Below, in pieces: positions 1 to 7,221 of a stretch of 25,374 bases of DNA. The stretch comes from CAYJFG01 sp964369405 (GTDB taxonomy: Bacteria; Bacillota; Clostridia; Oscillospirales; Acutalibacteraceae). The translations under genes and the position numbers were made by a program. The notes under the pieces were generated by a model. The model saw nothing but the letters and a program-made list of their open reading frames with translations. It did not search any database and was not told where the DNA came from. Every line of letters begins with the position of its first letter. Position 1 is the first letter of the stretch. The DNA lies in contig CAYJGB010000027.1 of NCBI GenBank assembly GCA_964369405.1, positions 1 to 25,374 on the forward strand, read 5' to 3'.

Positions 1-683
1 GACACATCACCAGTCGGCTTATAAGTAACAGCAAATCTAACATTACCAACACGCTCAAAATTAACACCAATAGTGTTATAAATTTTAAGTAGAACTCCAC
101 CAACAAAGGGTAAGCCTTTAAGAATAGAAGTGCCTCTAATTTCACCAGCAACTGGATTTAAAGTAGATAACAATACAAGGTTTTGAAAAGGTACTTTTAC
201 TTTTTGACCATTGTTGTTTCTATAGTAAACGTCAACCTCCAATGAATTATCACTACTTTTAATTTCAATATTATCTAAACTAGCATTATAAATAGCAGCA
301 ATTTGCTTTTTATTTTTAGATAATACTATTTCGCCTACAGATGTACCATAAGTTAGTAATTGGTCAAAGTAAGAAGAAATAAAAGCAGTAATACCGTATG
401 ATGAAGAATTAACTTTTACATTCTTTAAAAACTCATTTAATTCTTTTTCATATGACTTATCAGAACATTCAATTTCAAATTGTCCTATTAATCGTATAAT
501 TTTAGATATACCAGCATCAATAATAGGAATAGCCTCTCTTAAGCACTTATACAATTCATCTTGAGTAGATTTTAAAGGTACATATCCATCAATAATAGAA
601 AAAGGGTGCATATTAGACTTAGCAAATGTAGAATATACAGGTGAAAAATCAACATTATTCTTTTTCTTTTTAAAAATTTTCAA
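1..683 (-). CDS. Phage portal protein, partial (C-terminus beyond the left edge)
   Basis: An open frame runs from a TTG at 683-681 to the left edge, giving 227 residues that begin MKIFKKKKNNVDF. The TTG directly follows an in-frame TAA and lies 7 nt after a perfect AGGAGG (696-691), so the start is well supported although it is not ATG. The gene begins 3 nt after the large terminase stop. Terminase-then-portal order on one strand is the standard head-packaging layout of tailed phages. The portal forms the dodecameric ring at the capsid vertex through which DNA is pumped. Family-like features seen are a basic N-terminus, a segment near residue 185 (NPVAGEIRGTSILKG) resembling the conserved portal core, and mixed alpha/beta content without membrane segments. 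The call rests mainly on position plus this weak similarity. Another minor head protein is possible. Confidence 0.75.
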   Translation of the reverse strand, partial: MKIFKKKKNNVDFSPVYSTFAKSNMHPFSIIDGYVPLKSTQDELYKCLREAIPIIDAGISKIIRLIGQFEIECSDKSYEKELNEFLKNVKVNSSSYGITAFISSYFDQLLTYGTSVGEIVLSKNKKQIAAIYNASLDNIEIKSSDNSLEVDVYYRNNNGQKVKVPFQNLVLLSTLNPVAGEIRGTSILKGLPFVGGVLLKIYNTIGVNFERVGNVRFAVTYKPTGDV

Positions 684-686
684 TTA

Positions 687-1943
687 TTAACCTCCTCCCC
701 TTTTAGTAGCAAATGCAAATACATTATCATTTTTATTCAAATATGTAGCTACAAAATAACGAATATCGTCCATAGCATGGTCATTTTCTTTTATCGGAGC
801 ATCAACACTTTCACCGTCTGCCCACCTATACAGAGAAAACTCTCTAACTGAATCAACGCAATTTCTACATATTTTTATATCGCCTTGTTTAAGAGCAGTA
901 GACACTTTTCTAATGCCATCAACTACATTATTTTTAGCAGAAATAACATTAAACTCGCCATGACGCTTGATTGTTTCAATAAAACTTGCAGCAGACGGGT
1001 CAACAATAACACATTGAACTTTTCTACTACTAATCAAGTTACAAAGCGACTTATAATGCTCTTCATCAGTCTTTTGAAAGCCTTCCTTGCGTGAATTATA
1101 GTAATATTCATCAATTCTATACCACACATTATCATACTCAGCCCACAATCCAAACGAAGCAGGGTTTACCGTTCCATAATCACAAGAAACAACATAACTT
1201 GTAAACTTTTTATTAGGAACATCGCAGTACATATCATCATTGCTCATAAAAGCATAGACAACACCTAAAGCAGAAACCCACTGTCCATCAATATATCTTT
1301 TATAAAAAGTGCCAGTATATAACTTTTTATAACGTTCAAGCATTTTAGAAGATAACGAAGGATTGTCCTCCATTTTAAAATGCAAATACAAAGCATTTTT
1401 CTGCTCTTTGGCAAGTATCCATTCTTGTCTAAACCAATGCCCAGGATACTCTGGATTGCAGTTAAACCAAAACTTAGAACCATTAACAGAACACCTAGCC
1501 AACGCTTGTTCAACAAAAGATTTCGGCATAAGAGCAACTTCATCAAAAAGCACACCAGACAAAGTCATACCTTGAATTAAAGCAGCAGAAGACTCATCTT
1601 TACCACCAAAGAGATAAAACCTATTAGAAACCTTACCATAAGAAACCTCTAAAATATTAGCAGATACTTTCTCAACACACTTAAACCCTAATTGAGTAAG
1701 TATTGGTACAATAACAGATACAACATTTCTTTTAAGCGAGCGTATTGTTTTACCACATAAAGCAAAGTCAGATTGGTCGAACTGATAAAACGCCCACGAT
1801 ATAAACGAAAGCCCCATACAAACTGTCTTTCCACTTCTAACAGCACCATCACAAATAACTGCATCTTTATCTTTGTGTTGACTATTGCCACACCACCATG
1901 TCAGTACCTGTAACTGCTTGAGAGAAAATGGTTTAAAATCCAA
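687..1943 (-). CDS. Phage terminase large subunit (PBSX-like)
   Basis: This 418-residue protein is the ATP-driven DNA packaging motor and headful/cos nuclease of a tailed phage. All expected motifs are present: Walker A GAVRSGKTV at residues 33-41, Walker B VLFDE at 131-135, and an RNase H-like nuclease domain with acidic residues D255 (CDYG), D315 (VDPSA) and D391/D392 (HAMDDIRYF). Length is normal for the family, and there is no frameshift or missing catalytic residue, so it looks intact. The start is TTG at 1943-1941, placed 8 nt after AGGAGG; no ATG fits. It begins 3 nt after the small subunit stop and is followed 3 nt later by the portal gene, so the three form a tight operon. The intact motor suggests either a recent prophage or a retained, possibly domesticated, packaging module. 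Confidence 0.93.
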   Translation of the reverse strand: MDFKPFSLKQLQVLTWWCGNSQHKDKDAVICDGAVRSGKTVCMGLSFISWAFYQFDQSDFALCGKTIRSLKRNVVSVIVPILTQLGFKCVEKVSANILEVSYGKVSNRFYLFGGKDESSAALIQGMTLSGVLFDEVALMPKSFVEQALARCSVNGSKFWFNCNPEYPGHWFRQEWILAKEQKNALYLHFKMEDNPSLSSKMLERYKKLYTGTFYKRYIDGQWVSALGVVYAFMSNDDMYCDVPNKKFTSYVVSCDYGTVNPASFGLWAEYDNVWYRIDEYYYNSRKEGFQKTDEEHYKSLCNLISSRKVQCVIVDPSAASFIETIKRHGEFNVISAKNNVVDGIRKVSTALKQGDIKICRNCVDSVREFSLYRWADGESVDAPIKENDHAMDDIRYFVATYLNKNDNVFAFATKRGGG

Positions 1944-1946
1944 TTT

Positions 1947-2447
1947 TTATTCCTCCTGCACATTTTTTTTGTTTTCTAAAGCCTTAACACTCTGTTCTAA
2001 AGCAACATAAAAAGGTACAGCACTGTTTTCTTTCTCTGTTTTTTCTTCCGTCAATTTTTCTAAAGCCTTAATTCTGTCAAAAAATTTAATTTCAAGTGTA
2101 CCATCTTTAGGCTTTTTAATTTCTGAAATATTAAACAAATCCATATTTTCTAATTCTTCAACATCAATATTTTGCATAAATAGCAATCTAATACTATCAG
2201 TAATATTACCAAACGCTAAACGCTCATAACCGCTTAATGCTTTTAACTCTAGTAAAGTCTTGCGTTCTTTAAGTATTGAGTTAATTTCCTTTAGAATATC
2301 AGTTCTGCATAACAATTGTTGTCCGTGCAATTCTGCATTATCATGAAACCCCGCCGCCACAGCTGCCTCACGAGCATTGCCAGTATTTACATATGCACAA
2401 CAATATTCTTTTTCTTTCTTAGTTAGCTTTTTACTTTTCTCTTCCAT
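1947..2447 (-). CDS. Phage terminase small subunit
   Basis: The 166-residue protein recognises the phage genome end and loads it onto the large terminase. The N-terminal part (LTKKEKEYCCAYV, then NAREAAVAAGF) matches the helix-turn-helix DNA-binding region of Terminase_2-type small subunits. The C-terminal half is charged and probably mediates oligomerisation and contact with the large subunit. I chose the ATG at 2447-2445, preceded by GGAGG with a 10-nt gap, rather than an upstream extension that would add 15 hydrophobic residues and put the ribosome-binding site inside the gene. The gene starts the packaging cluster and lies about 70 bp past the terminator that closes spmA-spmB. No convincing promoter was found in between, so how it is transcribed is unclear. 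Confidence 0.88.
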   Translation of the reverse strand: MEEKSKKLTKKEKEYCCAYVNTGNAREAAVAAGFHDNAELHGQQLLCRTDILKEINSILKERKTLLELKALSGYERLAFGNITDSIRLLFMQNIDVEELENMDLFNISEIKKPKDGTLEIKFFDRIKALEKLTEEKTEKENSAVPFYVALEQSVKALENKKNVQEE

Positions 2448-2509
2448 AATGTTAAAACCTCCAAAATATATAAACTGATAATTTAAAATCAATTTATATA
2501 AATAAAGAT

Positions 2510-2546
2510 AAAAAAATAAAAAGTTGACTACAAATAGTCAACTTTT
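2510..2546 (-). terminator. Intrinsic terminator after spmB
   Basis: A perfect 12-bp stem, AAAAGTTGACTA paired with TAGTCAACTTTT (2519-2530 and 2535-2546), closes a 4-nt loop. Read on the minus strand, the stem is followed by a T-rich tail (TTATTTTTTTATC). It lies between the spmB stop and the first phage gene, so it should insulate the sporulation operon from the packaging module. Confidence 0.8.
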
Positions 2547-2624
2547 ACGAAAAACTTAAATTTTTATAAGATTTTAAGGAAAAACACATTCAAATATTAA
2601 CTTTCAACCTAATATTTCTATTAT

Positions 2625-3158
2625 CTAGCTAAATAATATTAGTCTTGTAGTAAGTAGTGCCATAATAATTCCGGCTATATCTGCAAGTAGTGCACATGGT
2701 AGTGTGTGTCTAGTATTTTTTATCCCAACACTACCATAGTATACTGTAATTGCATAGAAAGTAGTTTCTGTAGACCCTGCCATAACACTTGCAACAGTAC
2801 CAATAAAGCTATCTGGACCATACGAGTTTAAAATATCATTTAAAATAGCTGTTGCACCACCACCAGAAAACGGTTTTAAAAGTGCTAGAGGTACTAATTC
2901 TGGTGGAAATCCAAGAGGTGATAATACAGGGTTTAAAATCTGACTTAAAATATCTAAAGCACCAGAGCTTTTTAGCATATTTACAGCAACAACCAAGCCA
3001 ATCAAAGACGGTGCAATTTTATAAGTAGATAAAAGCCCATTTTTAGCTCCATCAACAAATAAATTAAAGCTAGGAATTTTTTTAAATAATGCAATTGAAA
3101 TAATCAGTAATAATACAATAGGAATTATATAATACGAAATACTATTTATAAATATCAC
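2625..3158 (-). CDS. spmB: Spore maturation protein B
   Basis: A 177-residue membrane protein with the nucleoside-recognition ('Gate') domain shared by SpmA and SpmB. In Bacillus subtilis, SpmA and SpmB are needed for proper dehydration of the spore core and thus heat resistance; the transported substrate is not known. The sequence shows several hydrophobic helices and the typical small-residue-rich loops KPFSGGGATAILND (about residues 95-108) and VMAGSTETTFYA (about 125-136). The start is GTG at 3158-3156, 3 nt after the spmA stop, with no strong ribosome-binding site, so translation is probably coupled to spmA. Full length for the family. The identification is firm; only the start is somewhat uncertain. 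Confidence 0.95.
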   Translation of the reverse strand: MIFINSISYYIIPIVLLLIISIALFKKIPSFNLFVDGAKNGLLSTYKIAPSLIGLVVAVNMLKSSGALDILSQILNPVLSPLGFPPELVPLALLKPFSGGGATAILNDILNSYGPDSFIGTVASVMAGSTETTFYAITVYYGSVGIKNTRHTLPCALLADIAGIIMALLTTRLILFS

Positions 3159-3161
3159 CTA

Positions 3162-3734
3162 TTAACTTTTAAATTTCTCTAACACTTTTGCAAGTGAGAT
3201 ACCAATAACAACAGAAAAAATTGAACTAATCCACACACAAGGCAATATAATAAAAGGGTTAGTAGAGCCTGCATTTTGTCTAAGAACACCCACCATAGTA
3301 GGAATAAGTTGAATAGATGCTGTATTTATAATCACAAATATAATCATACTATTATTAGCAGTAGTGTTGTTACTAATATTCATACGTTTCATAGCTTCAA
3401 TCCCTAACGGAGTGGCAGCATTGCCCATGCCTAAAAGATTAGCAGTAATATTAGAAGAAACAGCTTTCATAACATTATTATTATATTTATATTCAGGCAT
3501 AATACGTTTTAAAACTGGATTAAATATTTTAGATAAAACATCAATAGCACCAATTTTTTCAGCAATATTCATAACGCCAGACCAAAGGCACATCATACCA
3601 CACATAATAATCAAAAGTTCAATAGCATCAGTAGCACCATTTAAAAAACCATTAGATAAATTTTCTACATTATTAGTAACAATAGAACATAATATACTAA
3701 GAAGTATAATTGTAGCCCAAATATAATTTATCAA
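3162..3734 (-). CDS. spmA: Spore maturation protein A
   Basis: A 190-residue membrane protein, first gene of the spmA-spmB pair, with the same Gate-type domain and about five hydrophobic segments. Family hallmarks include an MCLWSGVMNIAEKIG segment near residues 47-61 and the N-LLGMGNAATPLGIEAM region near 99-115. Its role is in spore core dehydration during late sporulation, in the spore membranes. Translation starts at TTG (3734-3732), 7 nt after a GAGGTG ribosome-binding site; there is no in-frame ATG nearby. It is divergent from the AbrB-type regulator, across a 155-bp gap that holds the regulator's promoter. No obvious sigma-A promoter faces spmA, which fits control by a sporulation sigma factor, but I could not define one. 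Confidence 0.95.
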   Translation of the reverse strand: MINYIWATIILLSILCSIVTNNVENLSNGFLNGATDAIELLIIMCGMMCLWSGVMNIAEKIGAIDVLSKIFNPVLKRIMPEYKYNNNVMKAVSSNITANLLGMGNAATPLGIEAMKRMNISNNTTANNSMIIFVIINTASIQLIPTMVGVLRQNAGSTNPFIILPCVWISSIFSVVIGISLAKVLEKFKS

Positions 3735-3779
3735 AAATTGTCACCTCATTAAAATAAATAAAATAATTTATCACATTGA

Positions 3780-3808
3780 TTGACTTTTTTAGCATTTAAT
3801 GGTAAAAT
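3780..3808 (+). promoter_or_regulatory. Sigma-A-type promoter for the AbrB-family gene
   Basis: TTGACT at 3780-3785, a 17-nt spacer and TAAAAT at 3803-3808 face the AbrB-like gene, which starts about 80 nt downstream. One mismatch to consensus in each hexamer and ideal spacing. Confidence 0.6.
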
Positions 3809-3889
3809 AAGTAAAACTATATTTCTATTAGTGAATTTATTTTAATATCATTAAAACTATTATATAAAAAAGTTGGGAGGACTTTTAAT

Positions 3890-4141
3890 ATGAAACGAGC
3901 AACTAACTCATTTGCAAATGTTGATAACCTAGGAAGAATAGTAATCCCTAAACACTTACGAACAGCGTTCAATTTAGAAAGTGGCTGTGCATTAGAACTT
4001 TTTACAGAAGCAGACACAATAGTTATCAGAAAATATCAACCAGGTTGTATATTTTGTGGAAATATTTCGGAGCTACATAATTATGAAAACAAAAGTGTAT
4101 GTAGTGAATGTATAGAAAAACTTAGCACAGAAATAAAATAA
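3890..4141 (+). CDS. AbrB/SpoVT-family transition-state regulator with cysteine-rich tail
   Basis: An 83-residue DNA-binding protein. Residues 5-50 form the swapped-hairpin AbrB fold, with the characteristic VDNLGRIVIPKHLRTAF stretch. The C-terminal part carries two CxxC pairs (CIFCGN near 54-57 and CSEC near 73-76) spaced as in a zinc knuckle. This architecture is widespread in Clostridia, where such proteins act as global regulators of transition-state genes, sporulation and metabolism as dimers or tetramers. The start ATG follows TTGGGAGGAC at good spacing. It is a single-gene transcript with its own promoter upstream and a terminator downstream. Being divergent from spmA may only reflect position; no direct regulatory link is shown. 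Zinc binding is inferred from the cysteine spacing. Confidence 0.92.
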   Translation: MKRATNSFANVDNLGRIVIPKHLRTAFNLESGCALELFTEADTIVIRKYQPGCIFCGNISELHNYENKSVCSECIEKLSTEIK

Positions 4142-4192
4142 AATAAATAAAGTGTTATAATAATATTATGAAAAACATTTTAATTTAATTCC

Positions 4193-4245
4193 AAATAAAA
4201 AAGATTAACTAAATGATATCATCTAGTTAATCTTTTGTTTTATTT
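4193..4245. terminator. Bidirectional intrinsic terminator between the AbrB-like gene and yajC
   Basis: AAGATTAACTA (4201-4211) pairs with TAGTTAATCTT (4224-4234). On the plus strand the stem is followed by TTTGTTTTATTT and on the minus strand by TTTTTTATTT. It sits between convergent genes, so it can end both transcripts. Confidence 0.8.
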
Positions 4246-4276
4246 AGTTGACAACCTTAAACATTGATTTTAAAGG

Positions 4277-4723
4277 TTATTTTTTTCTTCCAAAAAATAC
4301 TTTTTTCTCTTCTTTTTGAGCACTACTGCCTGTAATTGGCTCTTTTTGTGTATCTACTGTAGCTATACACCAACGTTTAAATTGCATTTTTGTTCTGTCT
4401 GAGCTAGTTTCAATAATAATTGTATCTGTATCTTCTTTAATACTTATTACTCTTCCTACAATTCCACCAATAGTTGTTATATCGTCGCCAATTTCTAAAC
4501 TATCACGTAAAGCTTGCTCTTCTTTTTTCTTTTTGCTATTAGGTCTAATAAGCAAGAAATACACACCTACTATTAGTACGCCCCATACAGCAACCATCAT
4601 AATCATACTTTGTGTGCTATCTCCGCCTTCACCTGTTCCAGTAGTTCCTGGCATACCTGCACATGATGTAAATGTTAAAACTAGCATTAATGCTGATGCG
4701 ATTGTTAAAATGATTTTTTTCAT
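4277..4723 (-). CDS. yajC: Preprotein translocase accessory subunit YajC
   Basis: A 148-residue YajC-family protein, an accessory of the Sec translocon that associates with SecDF. The core hydrophobic helix (about residues 40-59) followed by the diagnostic LLIRPNSKKKKEEQ and the cytoplasmic EIGDDITTIGGIVGRVI domain are clear. Unusually, the protein begins with a separate signal-like stretch, MKKIILTIASALMLVLTFTSC, ending in a cysteine at position 21. That looks like a lipoprotein signal with an imperfect lipobox (FTSC), followed by a Gly/Thr linker. Most YajC proteins have only the single anchor helix. ATG at 4723, with AAGGAT upstream. It follows tgt in the same direction, the common queA-tgt-yajC order, but a 117-bp gap holds a candidate promoter of its own. 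Confidence 0.93.
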   Translation of the reverse strand: MKKIILTIASALMLVLTFTSCAGMPGTTGTGEGGDSTQSMIMMVAVWGVLIVGVYFLLIRPNSKKKKEEQALRDSLEIGDDITTIGGIVGRVISIKEDTDTIIIETSSDRTKMQFKRWCIATVDTQKEPITGSSAQKEEKKVFFGRKK

Positions 4724-4775
4724 AAATTCAAATCCTTACTCTTCATATTTTTTGTTTGTTGAACATAATGTTATA

Positions 4776-4803
4776 ATTATAACACAAAAGATTAAAGTTG
4801 CAA
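4776..4803 (-). promoter_or_regulatory. Candidate promoter for yajC
   Basis: On the minus strand, TTGCAA (4803-4798), a 16-nt spacer and a perfect TATAAT (4781-4776) precede yajC by about 50 nt. The -10 box is embedded in a 14-bp perfect palindrome, GTTATAATTATAAC (4770-4783). Confidence 0.5.
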
Positions 4804-4840
4804 CTGTTTTTTACCTAATTTATGTAACTTTATTGAAGTT

Positions 4841-5971
4841 TTATATTCTTATTCCTAGAATTTCTCTATACTTGTTGTAAAAACTTGTAAATGTTCCGTT
4901 GTCTAGTTCATTTCTAATCTTTTCCATAAGAGTATTATAAAAATATAAATTATGCATTACTGCAAGTCGCATACCTAAAATCTCTTCACTTTTAAATAGA
5001 TGTCTTATATATGCTCGTGTGTATGTTCTACATACTGGACAATCACATTTTTCATCAATTGGCAATGTATCTACTTCATACTTTGCATTTTTTATATTTC
5101 GTATTCCGTCCCATGTGAAAAGTTGTCCATGTCTTGCGTTTCTTGTTGGCATTACACAGTCAAATAAATCTATACCTCTGTTCACTGATTCTAGTATATT
5201 TACAGGTGTTCCTACACCCATTAAGTAGTGAGGCTTATTTTCTGGTAAATAATCAATTAATTGCTCTATTATGTGATACATAACTTCTGGTGGTTCGCCT
5301 ACTGCAAGCCCTCCTATAGAGTAGCCTGGCAAGTCTAGTTGAGATATTATTTTCATATGTTCTATTCGTAAGTCATCATAAATACCACCTTGGTTAATTC
5401 CAAACAACAATTGACTTTTATTTATAGTATCTTCTAAATTGTTTAATCTGTCCATTTCGTTTTTACATCTTATTAACCATCTTGTAGTTCTCTGAACAGA
5501 TTGTTTAGTATATTCATATGTAGATGGGTTTTCTACACATTCATCAAACGCCATTGCAATAGTAGAGCCTAAGTTTGATTGTATTTGCATACTTTCTTCA
5601 GGTCCCATAAATATTTTTCTACCGTCTATATGAGAAGAAAAATATACACCCTCCTCTTTGATTTTTCTAAGTTTAGACAAAGAAAAAACTTGAAACCCTC
5701 CACTATCTGTAAGTATAGGTCTATCCCAATGAGTAAATTTGTGAAGTCCTCCCAATTGCTTTACTACTTTATCGGTAGGTCTTAAGTGCAAGTGATATGT
5801 ATTACATAACTGTACTTGACATTTTAGGTCTTTTAAATCAGGTGCAGATACTCCACCTTTAATAGCTGCACAAGTAGCAACATTCATAAAAGCAGGTGTT
5901 TGAACTGTGCCATGCACTGTAGTAAACTCACCTCTTCTAGCATAACCTTCTTTTTTTAGCAATTTAAACAT
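4841..5971 (-). CDS. tgt: tRNA-guanine transglycosylase (queuine tRNA-ribosyltransferase)
   Basis: A 376-residue TIM-barrel enzyme that swaps guanine-34 of tRNAs with GUN anticodons (Asp, Asn, His, Tyr) for the queuosine precursor preQ1. Catalytic and binding features are all present: the substrate-recognition aspartate D89 in TDSGGFQVFS, the DECV motif at 143-146, the base-binding GINQGG at 191-196, GLAVGEP at 221-227, and the nucleophile D271 in FDCVMPTRNARHG. The structural zinc site is C309, C311, C314 and H340. Length is normal. It starts 18 nt after the queA stop, so the two enzymes of the modification pathway are co-transcribed. No preQ1 synthesis genes lie in the window. Confidence 0.97.
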   Translation of the reverse strand: MFKLLKKEGYARRGEFTTVHGTVQTPAFMNVATCAAIKGGVSAPDLKDLKCQVQLCNTYHLHLRPTDKVVKQLGGLHKFTHWDRPILTDSGGFQVFSLSKLRKIKEEGVYFSSHIDGRKIFMGPEESMQIQSNLGSTIAMAFDECVENPSTYEYTKQSVQRTTRWLIRCKNEMDRLNNLEDTINKSQLLFGINQGGIYDDLRIEHMKIISQLDLPGYSIGGLAVGEPPEVMYHIIEQLIDYLPENKPHYLMGVGTPVNILESVNRGIDLFDCVMPTRNARHGQLFTWDGIRNIKNAKYEVDTLPIDEKCDCPVCRTYTRAYIRHLFKSEEILGMRLAVMHNLYFYNTLMEKIRNELDNGTFTSFYNKYREILGIRI

Positions 5972-5989
5972 AGTATTTATTACTCCTCA

Positions 5990-7015
5990 TTATATAATTA
6001 ACATTGCATCTCCAAAAGAGAAAAAACGATATTCCTCATCTACTGCAACTTTATACGCATTCATTATATTGTCAAACCCACAAAATGCAGATACCAACAT
6101 TATAAGTGTGCTTTCTGGTAGGTGAAAATTTGTTATCAATCCATCTAATACTTTAAATTCAAACCCTGGATATATAAATATATCTGTAAACCCGTCACAA
6201 GCTACTACTTGACCATAAGTATTAGCTACTGATTCAAGTGTTCTACAACTAGTAGTACCTACTGCTATAACTCTTTTTCCATTTTTCTTTGTTTCGTTTA
6301 TTAAGTCTGCTGTTTCCTTAGATACTTCATAATGCTCACTATGCATCTTATGGTTTTTTACATCATCTACTTTTACTGGTCTAAATGTTCCAAGTCCTAC
6401 ATGAAGAGTAACAAAACCTATATTTACACCTTTGTCCTTTGCTTTTTGTAAAAGTTCATTAGTAAAGTGTAGTCCTGCTGTTGGAGCGGCTGCTGAACCT
6501 AACTCCTTACTATATACTGTTTGATATCTCTCGTTATCTTTTAACTTTTCTGTTATATATGGTGGTAGTGGCATTTGTCCTATTTTATCTAGTGTAGAAT
6601 AAAAGTTTTCTGCACAGTTAAACTCTACTATTCTGTTACCGTCCTCTAGTACATCTAATACAGTACACTCCATTAAGCCGTCACCAAATATAAACTTAGT
6701 TCCAACTTTAGCTTTTTTTCCAGGTTTTGCTAAGCATTCCCAACAGTTTTGTCGAACTTGTTTTAATAATAAAAACTCTAATACTGCACCTGTATCCTTT
6801 TTTGTTCCAAATATTCTAGCAGGTAAGACTCTACTGTCATTAAGTATTAAACAATCACCCTCGCTTAAATACTCTAAGACATCGTAAAAATGTTTATGCT
6901 CTATTTCACCTGTATTTCTATCTAAATGTAACATTTTAGAAAAATCTCTTTTTTCTAGTGGCTTTTGTGCTATCAGCTCTTTTGGTAAATCATAATGAAA
7001 ATCACTTGTTTTCAT
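5990..7015 (-). CDS. queA: S-adenosylmethionine:tRNA ribosyltransferase-isomerase
   Basis: A 341-residue QueA. It transfers and isomerises the ribosyl part of S-adenosylmethionine onto preQ1 in tRNA, giving epoxyqueuosine, the step after Tgt. The sequence carries the family's N-terminal YDLPKELIAQ, the NDSRVLPARIFG motif near residues 59-70, the SAAAPTAGLHFT signature near 174-185, LHVGLGTFRPV near 204-214, and the C-terminal TNFHLPESTLIMLVSAF. These make the identification certain. ATG at 7015, preceded by AAGGAT. It is the first gene of the queA-tgt unit and is divergent from asd, with facing promoters in the 206-bp gap. Confidence 0.97.
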   Translation of the reverse strand: MKTSDFHYDLPKELIAQKPLEKRDFSKMLHLDRNTGEIEHKHFYDVLEYLSEGDCLILNDSRVLPARIFGTKKDTGAVLEFLLLKQVRQNCWECLAKPGKKAKVGTKFIFGDGLMECTVLDVLEDGNRIVEFNCAENFYSTLDKIGQMPLPPYITEKLKDNERYQTVYSKELGSAAAPTAGLHFTNELLQKAKDKGVNIGFVTLHVGLGTFRPVKVDDVKNHKMHSEHYEVSKETADLINETKKNGKRVIAVGTTSCRTLESVANTYGQVVACDGFTDIFIYPGFEFKVLDGLITNFHLPESTLIMLVSAFCGFDNIMNAYKVAVDEEYRFFSFGDAMLII

Positions 7016-7037
7016 AAAAATAAAAATCCTTTCAAAA

Positions 7038-7066
7038 CTTATATTTTTAGCTATTTAAATTGACAA
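7038..7066 (-). promoter_or_regulatory. Candidate queA promoter (overlaps the asd promoter)
   Basis: On the minus strand: TTGTCA (7066-7061), a 17-nt spacer, and TATAAG (7043-7038), about 20 nt upstream of the queA start. Its -35 box uses the same bases as the -35 of the divergent asd promoter. Confidence 0.5.
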
Positions 7067-7088
7067 TAAACAATAATTTTGATATATT
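7060..7088 (+). promoter_or_regulatory. Sigma-A promoter of the asd-dap operon
   Basis: TTGACA at 7060-7065, a 17-nt spacer and TATATT at 7083-7088: a perfect -35 with optimal spacing. The predicted start near 7095 would leave a leader of about 125 nt before asd. Confidence 0.7.
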
Positions 7089-7122
7089 ATTATTAACTAT
7101 AAAATCATAATTAAAAAACTTC

Positions 7123-7198
7123 TGCACTACGTGCAAATTCTATTATATTTTATATTTGTAAATTTAACAACTTATTTTTGAAAATTTTTCAAAAAGTT
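7123..7198 (+). promoter_or_regulatory. asd leader with two inverted repeats
   Basis: Within the predicted 5' leader, TGCAC-TAC-GTGCA (7123-7135) is a perfect 5-bp hairpin. A second, larger AT-rich inverted repeat follows at 7169-7198 (AACTT...TTTTTGAAA against TTTCAAAAAGTT, with a small bulge). The leader is too short for a canonical lysine riboswitch and I do not see that motif. A protein operator or a small attenuator is possible. Confidence 0.35.
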
Positions 7199-7221
7199 AT
7201 AATCTAGGAGGAAATTGAGTT

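Noticed and set aside
2465..2492. TTGATT-16-TATATT on the minus strand as a terS promoter
   Set aside because: The predicted transcription start would fall inside the terS ribosome-binding site (2462-2458), leaving no usable leader, so the match is likely a chance AT-rich hit.
3364..3726. 120-codon plus-strand open frame opposite spmA
   Set aside because: Shadow of the hydrophobic spmA coding sequence; spmA itself is well conserved.
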